From assembly GCA_029858845.1 (NCBI GenBank), contig JAOUEG010000037.1, forward strand, positions 1-11,248: 11,248 nt of DNA. The letters run 5' to 3'. Both the position numbers and the translations under genes were made by a program. This document shows positions 1 through 5,588 of the stretch, in pieces. The notes below the pieces were generated by a model. The model was not told the DNA's origin, did not search any database, and saw only the letters and a program-made list of their open reading frames with translations. How positions within the stretch are numbered: position 1 is the first letter of the stretch; each line of letters starts with the position of its first letter. The stretch comes from Chloroflexota bacterium (GTDB lineage: Bacteria > Chloroflexota > Limnocylindria > Limnocylindrales > CSP1-4).

Positions 1-1215
1 CGTCCGGCGCCGCGGGATGGTCGCGGGCGTGTAGGCGGCGAGCAGCTCGACGGCTGCCGCGAACCTCTCGAGCTCGTCCTCGGAATTGAAGAAGCCGACG
101 CTGATCCGGAGCACGTCGATGGCCGGAATGGTCCGGGTGATGGCGAAGACGCGGGCGCCGAGCTCCTCGCGGAGCTGGTCCGGGGTCCAGCCCGCGACCC
201 GGAAGGACACCAACGTGGCCATGTGGTGCCGAGGCGTGATCACATCCACGCCCGGTATCGCTGCCAGCCGGTCCGCCATAGCGCACGCAAGCCGATGGCC
301 TCGCTCGTAGATCCAGTCGAGCCCGACGTACATGCTCAGCCATCCGATCGAGCGGGCCATGCCGACGACGGAGGGCCGATGGAAGCCGGTCCCCTCGTAC
401 CGCCGACCGGTCGACCAGAATCGAGCGTCACCGGCCGGATCGATCTGCTCGAACGACCGGCTGCCGGCGTAGGTCGGGGCCACTCGATCGCGGGCGTGCC
501 TGGACACGGCGACGGCGCCCGTGCCTTCGGGCCCGAGCAGCCATTTCTGGCCCGGGATCGCGTAGACGTCTGCACCCGTGGCTTCGAGGTCGATCCGGAT
601 GGCGCCCGCACTCTGCGCGCCATCGACCACCACGATCGCGCCATGCGCATGGGCGAGGTCCGCGATCGGCCGGAGGGGCATGACGGCCCCGTTCGTCCAC
701 AGGACGTGACTGATCACGACAGCCTTCGTCCGCGGATCGACGGCCGCCTCGAAAGCCGCCACGACCCGATCGTGATCGGCCCCGTCGCCGATGTCGAGGA
801 ATTCGATGTCGATGCCGCGGCGCGCGCGGATCGCGTGAAGCGCCCCGATCCCGCCGGGGTGCTCGGCGTTCGTCGCCACCGCCTTGTCGCCCGGTGCCCA
901 GTCGATGCCGTGAAGACCGACGTTCATCCCGTCGGTCGCGCCGTGGGTCAGTCCGACATCGTCGACGTCGGCGGTTAGCAGGGCCGCGACCGCGGCGCGC
1001 GCCTCGTCCATCCGCTGCAGGGACTCAGCGAAACCTTCCGCCTGGGCGCGGCCGATGGAGAGTTCGCTCTCGGCCATCTGGGCCATCACCGCCGCTGTCT
1101 CCGATGGCAGAGGGCCACTGGTCCCGGTGTTGAGGTAGATGCCGGCGTCGAGCGCCGGCAGGACCGCTCGGACGGCGGCCAACCGGTCCGCTTCGTCCGG
1201 GTCGGAAGGGTTCAC
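1..1215 (-). CDS. Class V PLP-dependent aminotransferase (cysteine desulfurase / isopenicillin-N epimerase-like), 3' end off window
   Basis: Reading the minus strand from GTG at 1215 gives 405 open residues to the left edge with no stop, so the extreme C-terminus is missing. It is a fold-type I PLP enzyme of the class V aminotransferase family. The PLP-lysine motif GQKWLLGP puts the Schiff-base Lys at residue 224 (codon 546-544). VVDGAQSAG (residues 196-204) supplies the Asp that contacts the pyridine nitrogen. HGATDGMN (91-98) and the AEHPGG loop (118-122) are typical substrate and phosphate regions, and LRISVGFFNSEDELERF (369-385) is the usual C-terminal signature with a carboxylate-binding Arg. 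The only Cys seen is residue 311, outside any desulfurase-type active loop, so I favour an epimerase, C-S lyase or EgtE-like activity over persulfide formation. The substrate is not determinable. The GTG start is chosen because a TATGAT -10 hexamer ends 6 bases upstream and no Shine-Dalgarno exists. It is divergent from the rhodanese-like gene. Confidence 0.9.
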   Translation of the reverse strand, partial: MNPSDPDEADRLAAVRAVLPALDAGIYLNTGTSGPLPSETAAVMAQMAESELSIGRAQAEGFAESLQRMDEARAAVAALLTADVDDVGLTHGATDGMNVGLHGIDWAPGDKAVATNAEHPGGIGALHAIRARRGIDIEFLDIGDGADHDRVVAAFEAAVDPRTKAVVISHVLWTNGAVMPLRPIADLAHAHGAIVVVDGAQSAGAIRIDLEATGADVYAIPGQKWLLGPEGTGAVAVSRHARDRVAPTYAGSRSFEQIDPAGDARFWSTGRRYEGTGFHRPSVVGMARSIGWLSMYVGLDWIYERGHRLACAMADRLAAIPGVDVITPRHHMATLVSFRVAGWTPDQLREELGARVFAITRTIPAIDVLRISVGFFNSEDELERFAAAVELLAAYTPATIPRRRT

Positions 1216-1220
1216 GGCCG

Positions 1221-1227
1221 TATCATA
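1221..1227. promoter_or_regulatory. Shared bidirectional -10 core, predicted leaderless in both directions
   Basis: The heptamer TATCATA reads TATCAT on the plus strand (1221-1226) and TATGAT on the minus strand (1227-1222). Each hexamer resembles a sigma70-type -10 element. The plus copy ends 7 bases before ATG 1234 and the minus copy ends 6 bases before GTG 1215. That spacing places transcription starts at or next to the first base of each start codon. Only 18 bases separate the two genes, so there is no room for ribosome-binding leaders, and no GGAG-like sequence is present. No convincing -35 element was found on either side. The overlap means one polymerase should exclude the other. Confidence 0.65.
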
Positions 1228-1233
1228 GCCACG

Positions 1234-2094
1234 ATGTCTGGCCTGGCCCGCCCCGAACTCCTGGCGACCACCGAGTGGCTGGGCGAGCAGATCGGACGCT
1301 CGGGGATCCGGATCCTGGACGCTCGCTGGCGGCCAGATGGACGCGGCGCGGACGTGCATCGCGCCGGACGGATCCCGGGCTCCGTTCACGTCGATTGGCG
1401 CACGGAGCTCATCGATACCGACGAGTCCGGCGAAGCGCTGCGCCTCGCCAGCCCCGAGCGCGTGGCCGCGGCCGCGGAGCGTCTCGGGATCGGTGACGGG
1501 ACGACCGTGGTCATCTACGACGACACAAGATCGCTGTTCGCAGCCCGCGTCTGGTGGACCCTGCGGGCGTACGGCATGGAGTCGGTCCGCATCCTGGACG
1601 GCGGGTTCCCGGCCTGGGAGGACGAGGGTCGCCCCGTGACGCGGAGCGTGCTGGAGCCAGGACTGCCCTCCTGGACGCTGCCGGCGAGGTTCACACCGCG
1701 CGGGCCCAATCGGCTCCTGCTCACGACCGCAGACGTCCAGGGGCTCCTGCTCTCACCCGACGTGACCCTGCTCGACGCCCGGGCGCCCGCCGAGTACCAC
1801 GGACTGGAGGGCAACACCCGGCGGCTGGGCCACATCCCGGGAGCGGTCAACGTCCCGGTCGGTGGGATGCATGACGGCGGCAGCCAGCGCCTGCGCGATG
1901 GAGCCGGACTGCGCGATCGGCTGCACGCGGCCAACGTGAGCCGGGGCCGCCGGATGGTCACCTACGACGGCTCCGGTGTCTCGGCTGCCAAGCTCGCCTT
2001 CGTGCTCACGTTGCTCGGCCACGAAGACGTGGCCGTCTACGACGGGGGCTGGGCCGAATGGGGCAATCGACTGGACCTGCCGGTCGACCGCTAG
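1234..2094 (+). CDS. Tandem rhodanese-domain protein (SseA-like) lacking the catalytic cysteine
   Basis: This 286-residue protein has the length and two-domain plan of thiosulfate/3-mercaptopyruvate sulfurtransferases. The N-terminal domain runs about residues 8-135 (ILDARWRPDG, HRAGRIPGSVHVDW, VVIYDDTRSLFAARVWW, ILDGGFPAW). The C-terminal domain runs about 163-280 (LLDARAPAEYHG, GHIPGAVNVPV, VYDGGWAEWGN). In active family members the C-terminal domain carries a CxSGxT/S-A loop whose Cys holds the persulfide. Here the loop reads YDGSGVSAAK, with Asp245 (codon 1966-1968) in the Cys position, and the whole protein has no Cys. By family knowledge it cannot perform thiol-based sulfur transfer, so it may bind an anion or a partner, or have another role. 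It starts at ATG 1234 with a leaderless-type promoter and is divergent from the aminotransferase. The product name is confident, the function is not. Confidence 0.93.
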   Translation: MSGLARPELLATTEWLGEQIGRSGIRILDARWRPDGRGADVHRAGRIPGSVHVDWRTELIDTDESGEALRLASPERVAAAAERLGIGDGTTVVIYDDTRSLFAARVWWTLRAYGMESVRILDGGFPAWEDEGRPVTRSVLEPGLPSWTLPARFTPRGPNRLLLTTADVQGLLLSPDVTLLDARAPAEYHGLEGNTRRLGHIPGAVNVPVGGMHDGGSQRLRDGAGLRDRLHAANVSRGRRMVTYDGSGVSAAKLAFVLTLLGHEDVAVYDGGWAEWGNRLDLPVDR

Positions 2095-2135
2095 GACGCA
2101 GACGCGGCCGTCGAGCGGTTTGAGGGCGTGGTCAC

Positions 2136-2158
2136 GGGCCCGGGCCAGGGCCAGGGCC
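2136..2158 (+). repeat. Four tandem GGGCCN hexamers, G-quadruplex-type pattern
   Basis: Four G-triplets start at 2136, 2142, 2148 and 2154, each followed by a three-base spacer (CCC, CCA, CCA, CCG). This fits the G3-N3 pattern used to predict G-quadruplexes. It lies in the 82-base gap between the convergent rhodanese-like and 194-residue genes. The C-rich spacers also allow ordinary hairpins, so a quadruplex is only one possible fold. Confidence 0.5.
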
Positions 2159-2166
2159 GGCCCCGG
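2140..2166. terminator. GC-rich hairpin between convergent genes (weak terminator candidate)
   Basis: CCGGGCC at 2140-2146 can pair with GGCCCCGG at 2159-2166 with one bulged base, enclosing about 12 bases. It follows the stop of the rhodanese-like gene at 2094 and the stop of the opposing gene at 2177. There is no T-tract on either strand, so Rho-independent termination in the classical form is not supported. The placement is the main argument. Confidence 0.3.
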
Positions 2167-2176
2167 TGCTCCGGCC

Positions 2177-2761
2177 TCACCAGCCCGTGGGTTCGGCTTC
2201 CGGCCTGGCGGTGTCCGCGGCGACCGATTCGTCCAGCCCCGCCCACGGGTCGAGTTCCCGGTGCGGCGCCAGGATCTGCGCGAGCGCGTGATTGACCGCT
2301 ACGAGGCCCGCCGTCGCTCGCGCCTCTCCGAGCGTGTCGGACCAGTACGTCGCATCGGTGACCGGCACGAACTGGCCGTGGAGCTCGGTCAGGGCCTCGC
2401 GCAGGCTGCGCTCCGGCAGGAGGTGGATCTGACCGGTGACCTTGAACGGCGGGATGGAGATGACCGCCTGCTCGATCATCTTGGGCGTGCGCAACTCCGG
2501 CAGGGGCTCGACGGCGTCATCCGAGACGACGAACAACACGGAGGCAAGATTGATCTGCGCGAACTCGGCGTGGATCGGCTGGCCGCGCGAACCGAACTCG
2601 TCGAACGAGACATCCGACAGCACGACGAACGGATCAGCGCTCTGGTTCAGGACATCCGAGACCCGGCGCTGGCGCGTCTCGATCGTCCCGTGGATCTGGA
2701 ACGCATTGGTGTAGAGGGTCAGGGGGATCGTCCTCGACGTACCCGCGAGCGGATCGAACAT
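2177..2761 (-). CDS. Unrecognised 194-residue protein built from two copies of one domain
   Basis: I do not recognise the family with certainty. The protein has no signal peptide, no membrane segment and no Cys. Its two halves align without large gaps: about residues 14-84 with about 99-169. Matching blocks are FQIHGTIETR (21-30) with FKVTGQIHLLPER (106-118), VSDVLNQSADPFVVLSDVSFDEF (34-56) with LREALTELHGQFVPVTDATYWSDTL (120-144), and INLASVLFV (70-78) with VNHALAQIL (156-164). Alternating hydrophobic residues suggest a small beta-rich unit with one helix, followed by an acidic tail (about 171-194). It lies 37 bases downstream of the ligase stop on the same strand and could be co-transcribed. 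However, a TATGCT hexamer ends 6 bases before its ATG, which suggests its own leaderless promoter. It converges on the rhodanese-like gene. Confidence 0.88.
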   Translation of the reverse strand: MFDPLAGTSRTIPLTLYTNAFQIHGTIETRQRRVSDVLNQSADPFVVLSDVSFDEFGSRGQPIHAEFAQINLASVLFVVSDDAVEPLPELRTPKMIEQAVISIPPFKVTGQIHLLPERSLREALTELHGQFVPVTDATYWSDTLGEARATAGLVAVNHALAQILAPHRELDPWAGLDESVAADTARPEAEPTGW

Positions 2762-2767
2762 GCCGAG

Positions 2768-2773
2768 AGCATA
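2768..2773 (-). promoter_or_regulatory. Predicted leaderless -10 element of the 194-residue gene
   Basis: On the minus strand TATGCT runs from 2773 to 2768 and is followed by 6 bases and then ATG at 2761. A normal -10 to start-site distance puts transcription at or beside the A of ATG. A weak TTCCCT lies at 2796-2791 with a 17-base spacer. No Shine-Dalgarno is present. It sits between the ligase stop and this gene, so the second gene may be expressed independently of the ligase. Confidence 0.5.
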
Positions 2774-2798
2774 GGGGGCGCAGGCAACCGAGGGAAGG

Positions 2799-4541
2799 TC
2801 AGGTGGGCTTCGGCGGGACCGTTCTGGCGCTCGCGGTCACCAGCAGCTCCGCGCCATGCTGGAGCCCCTCGTAGAGCGCCGTGACGCTGGCGACCGTGTC
2901 GATCTCGTCGGGTGCCTTGTCGTGGCGAAGAGCCTTGATGCGCGGGAAGCGGAGGCTGAAACCGCTGGCGTGGCGGCGACTCCGGACGATGACGTCGAAC
3001 GCGATCTCGACGACCACGATGGGCTCCACCTGACGGTACCGCCCGAACCGCGCGATCGTGTGCTCCTCGAACCACGTCGTCATCGACGCGATCTCGGCGT
3101 CTGTGAGCCCGCTGTAGGCCTTGCCGATCGTCACCAGGCTGCCCGTCTCGTCGTCGCGGACCGCAAAGGTGTAGTCACTGAGCACGCCGTGGCGCTTGCC
3201 GTGACCCGTCTCGACCCCGACGACCACGCAATCGATCGTCGCGAGCGCCTTCTTGATCTTCAGCCAGCCGAGCCCACGTCGACCCGGCGTATAGGGACTC
3301 GTCGGGTCCTTGACCATCAACCCCTCGTTGCGACGGGCGCGGGCTTCGGCGAAGGCCGCCTCGAGCGCGACGGCATCCGCAGCGACCGCGAGGTGCGATC
3401 GCAGGAACCGCCCGCCGCGGTCAACCGTCGGGAGCGGGATCCCGTCGAGGACCCTGCGGCGTGCGGCGAGGGGTTCGCGCAGCAGAGGCACGACGCGACG
3501 CTCGCCCGCGACCCCACCTCCGCCGTCGGCGCCGGCCGGATCGTGGGCCAGGACGTCGAAGGCCACGTAGATGACCGGCACCTCCGCCTGGATGCGCGCC
3601 GACGGGTCCTTGCGGCCGAGTCGCGCCTGGAGGCTGATGAACGGCAGGACCAGTTCGTCCTTCCAACCCAGGATCTCGCCATCCAGCACGCCGTCCCAGG
3701 TGATCGGCCGCACCGCATCGGCGATCTCAGGGAACTGGCCGGTGATGTCGTGGAGGTCTCTCGAGTAGAGCCGGACATCCGCACCACGCTTGTGCAGCTG
3801 GGCGCGGATCCCGTCGTACTTGTCCTCCACCCAGACCTCGGGGCCCAGGCGCCGGATCACCTCGCCGGCATCCTCGGCCGGTGAGGCGAGCATGAACTTG
3901 AGCGGGTGGAACAGGACCAGCTCGGCGGTCGACAGCCGGTCGTCACGAGCAAGGATCGCGACGCGACCGACGTCGCCGGTCAGCATCCCGGCCCACTTGA
4001 CGTCCTCGAGCCGCCGGTCGAATGCCCGGGCGATCGCGGCTTCCACGAGCCCCTCGCGAAGGCCGATCCGCAGATCCCCGCCGAGGACCTTGATGATGCC
4101 GCGGGCCGTCTCCGGATCCGACCGAGCGATGAGGTCGCGAAGCAGGGAGGTCTTGGGGCCCGGGCCGGACGCCGACTCCATCGCGGCGAACACGGCAGCG
4201 ACCTCCGCGAGGTCGGGGGCCTGCCCCGGATCAGGCGCGTGACCGGCCGCGCGCAGGACGTCCTCCACCGCCAGGCTGAGATCCGAATACCGGTCGTAGG
4301 CCTGGCCGAGCTCCTGTCTGGGTACGTGCGCGACGTCCGTGACGGCCGTGGAGATCGCCGACCAGCCGAGGCCGGCGGCGCGCTGGTCGGCCTCCGGGAA
4401 CGGCCGGCCGGTGAGGAAGACAGCGGCGAGCGGGAGCTCGTCGGCATCCAGGCTGCCCAGGTAGGCCGCCAGCAGGGCCGTCTTCTCGGACGTCCGGGTC
4501 GTCGCCGCGACACGCTCGGTCAAGTCGCTCCAGCGGCGCAT
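2799..4541 (-). CDS. lig: ATP-dependent DNA ligase, archaeal/eukaryotic Lig type
   Basis: This protein would seal nicks in duplex DNA by way of a ligase-adenylate and a DNA-adenylate. It has 580 residues, a usual length for archaeal-type ATP ligases. The order is an all-helical DNA-binding N-terminal domain (about 1-205), an adenylation domain (about 210-430) and an OB-fold domain (about 435-565). Visible nucleotidyltransferase motifs are I EDKYDGIR with the AMP-accepting Lys241, III DGVLDGEILGW (283-293), IIIa VAFDVL (326-331), IV EGLMVKDP (406-413), V GWLKIKK (425-431) and VI RFPRIKALRHDK (531-542). All key residues are present, so it should be active. A short Gly-rich stretch (residues 338-345) follows motif IIIa. 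Bacteria replicate with an NAD-dependent ligase, so a repair or accessory role is likely. ATG 4541 has a leaderless-type -10 and is divergent from the acetyltransferase. No Ku or LigD polymerase or nuclease gene is nearby. Confidence 0.97.
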   Translation of the reverse strand: MRRWSDLTERVAATTRTSEKTALLAAYLGSLDADELPLAAVFLTGRPFPEADQRAAGLGWSAISTAVTDVAHVPRQELGQAYDRYSDLSLAVEDVLRAAGHAPDPGQAPDLAEVAAVFAAMESASGPGPKTSLLRDLIARSDPETARGIIKVLGGDLRIGLREGLVEAAIARAFDRRLEDVKWAGMLTGDVGRVAILARDDRLSTAELVLFHPLKFMLASPAEDAGEVIRRLGPEVWVEDKYDGIRAQLHKRGADVRLYSRDLHDITGQFPEIADAVRPITWDGVLDGEILGWKDELVLPFISLQARLGRKDPSARIQAEVPVIYVAFDVLAHDPAGADGGGGVAGERRVVPLLREPLAARRRVLDGIPLPTVDRGGRFLRSHLAVAADAVALEAAFAEARARRNEGLMVKDPTSPYTPGRRGLGWLKIKKALATIDCVVVGVETGHGKRHGVLSDYTFAVRDDETGSLVTIGKAYSGLTDAEIASMTTWFEEHTIARFGRYRQVEPIVVVEIAFDVIVRSRRHASGFSLRFPRIKALRHDKAPDEIDTVASVTALYEGLQHGAELLVTASARTVPPKPT

Positions 4542-4548
4542 GAGCGCG

Positions 4549-4560
4549 ATGGTATACGGT
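4549..4560. promoter_or_regulatory. Symmetric divergent promoter core, ligase and GNAT genes
   Basis: The palindrome GTATAC (4552-4557) sits exactly midway between the two start codons, at 13.5 bases from 4541 and from 4568. From its centre a TANNNT hexamer runs each way: TACGGT on the plus strand (4555-4560) and TACCAT on the minus strand (4554-4549). Each ends 7 bases before its ATG, predicting leaderless mRNAs. Alternatively the overlapping TATACG and TATACC hexamers would leave leaders of about 3 bases. No Shine-Dalgarno or clear -35 is visible in the 26-base gap. Confidence 0.55.
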
Positions 4561-4567
4561 TCTACCG

Positions 4568-5281
4568 ATGGCGCTTCGAGCGTGGTTCCCGGAGGTCCTG
4601 TGGGGGACTCGCGTCGTCCTGCGTCGCCACGTGCCGGAGAATCTTGCGGCGTTCCGCCGCTGGTATGCCGACCCGGAGATCGCGCGACTGGCCCGCTACC
4701 AGGAAGCGCCGATGCGGCCCGAGGAGATCGAGCGATTCTTCACGACCCGCGTCGTCGGCCCGGACGCGCTGGCGATGGCCATCCACGAGCGCGACGGCGA
4801 CCGGCTGGTCGGCACCTGCGCCTTCAGCCAGCTCGACGGCGACAATGGCTCGGCGCTGTACCACATCACGATCGGCGAGAAGGACACGTGGGCCAGGGGC
4901 TACGGCACCGAGGCGACGACGCTGATGCTTGACCACGCATTCGGGACGCTCGGGCTGCATCGCGTCGCGCTCTTCGTGTTCGAGTTCAACGAGCGGGCGA
5001 TCCGGGCCTATCGGCGGTGTGGATTCGTGACCGAGGGTCGGTCGAGGGAATCCATCTTCCGAGACGGACGCTGGTGGGATGAGCTGGCGATGAGTGTGCT
5101 CGAGTCGGACTGGCGACGGTCCCGCGCTGCGGGTGACCGCGGCGCCGAGGGCCGGCCCGCGAGCCCCGGCGAGGTCGGCCAGGAGATCCCGGCGACGGTG
5201 GCCTCGGGCCAGGAGCGCGCACCCGCCCGACCCGCTGCGGATCCAGGTCTGCTGCGGCGGACGATCCGGAGATTCTCATGA
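4568..5281 (+). CDS. GNAT-family N-acetyltransferase (RimJ/RimL-SpeG-like) with a long disordered tail
   Basis: This is an acetyl-CoA-dependent N-acetyltransferase of the ribosomal-protein/polyamine/aminoglycoside type. The opening TRVVLRRHVPENLAAFRRWYADPEI (14-38) is typical. The acetyl-CoA site is WARGYGTEATTLMLDHAF (108-125), with the R-x-x-G-x-G/A-type pyrophosphate loop at Arg110-Gly111-Tyr112-Gly113. The motif B region is NERAIRAYRRCGFVTEGR (141-158), and ESIFRDGRWWDELAMSVL (161-178) closes the fold. The catalytic domain ends near residue 183. A further 54 residues rich in Arg, Ala, Pro and Gly follow, with no recognisable fold. The tail appears to be real reading frame because its TGA overlaps the next gene's ATG by 4 bases, implying translational coupling. 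The acceptor substrate cannot be deduced. It starts at ATG 4568, divergent from the ligase. Confidence 0.93.
   Translation: MALRAWFPEVLWGTRVVLRRHVPENLAAFRRWYADPEIARLARYQEAPMRPEEIERFFTTRVVGPDALAMAIHERDGDRLVGTCAFSQLDGDNGSALYHITIGEKDTWARGYGTEATTLMLDHAFGTLGLHRVALFVFEFNERAIRAYRRCGFVTEGRSRESIFRDGRWWDELAMSVLESDWRRSRAAGDRGAEGRPASPGEVGQEIPATVASGQERAPARPAADPGLLRRTIRRFS
5268..5271 (+). promoter_or_regulatory. Shine-Dalgarno for the 92-residue gene
   Basis: GGAG lies 6 bases before ATG 5278, inside the 3' end of the acetyltransferase gene. It supports the ATGA overlap start and contrasts with the leaderless starts of the transcription-unit heads in this window. Confidence 0.7.
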
Positions 5282-5556
5282 GCTCGGAGGGAGCCGGTGC
5301 CCAGGCGGCGCGCGCAGAGGTCCGCGAGTTGATCGCGGCGAAGGGTCACACCGTCGACAACGCCCGGGCGGCCGTTGCCCGGCTCAAGAGCGCGTTTGCA
5401 GACGGTTCGCTGGAGCGGACACCACAGCTGGATCTCTTCCTGGCCGACCTGGAGCGAACGCTGGACCAGGAGGCTGGCGAGAAGCTGGGGGGCAAGAGCG
5501 CGGAGGCTGCCCGCTTCATCCTGCGGGCCATCGATCGGGAGCTCGACCGCGCCTGA
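5278..5556 (+). CDS. Small all-helical hypothetical protein (92 residues)
   Basis: I do not recognise this family. The protein is soluble and highly charged, with no Cys and no membrane segment. It looks like three or four amphipathic helices: about 8-22 (Ala/Arg/Glu), 26-42 (VDNARAAVARLKSAF), 48-66 (PQLDLFLADLERTLDQEAG) and 73-91 (SAEAARFILRAIDREL). A role as a small binding or regulatory partner is possible but unproven. The ATG at 5278 overlaps the acetyltransferase stop as ATGA, and GGAG at 5268-5271 is 6 bases upstream, so start and coupling are well supported. Its stop codon falls within the -35-like sequence of the next gene. Confidence 0.82.
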   Translation: MSSEGAGAQAARAEVRELIAAKGHTVDNARAAVARLKSAFADGSLERTPQLDLFLADLERTLDQEAGEKLGGKSAEAARFILRAIDRELDRA

Positions 5557-5581
5557 CGGCTCCCCGACGACGCGGTATCCT
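5553..5581 (+). promoter_or_regulatory. Predicted leaderless promoter of the DUF3048 lipoprotein gene
   Basis: CTGACG (5553-5558) matches four of six bases of TTGACA and is separated by 17 bases from TATCCT (5576-5581). The -10 hexamer ends 7 bases before ATG 5589, so the transcript should begin at or next to the start codon. No Shine-Dalgarno is present. This is the only leaderless candidate here with a reasonable -35 at ideal spacing. It favours ATG 5589 over the earlier in-frame start at 5094. Confidence 0.6.
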
Positions 5582-5588
5582 GCCGCGG

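Noticed and set aside
223..978. 251-residue open frame on the plus strand
   Set aside because: It is the shadow of the class V aminotransferase, whose PLP lysine motif and other family motifs are on the minus strand.
3500..3528. Gly-rich run in the ligase as a possible frameshift or inserted repeat
   Set aside because: The frame and motifs continue normally on both sides, and the loop after motif IIIa varies in length in this family. It is best read as a flexible loop.
2856..3884. 342-residue open frame on the plus strand, and another at 3906-4925
   Set aside because: Both are opposite the DNA ligase, which shows all nucleotidyltransferase motifs. The second also runs through the start region of the acetyltransferase.
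5094..5588. N-terminal extension of the lipoprotein frame to ATG 5094
   Set aside because: It would overlap the acetyltransferase and all of the 92-residue gene in another frame, would put the signal peptide at residue about 218, and ignores the promoter at 5553-5581.
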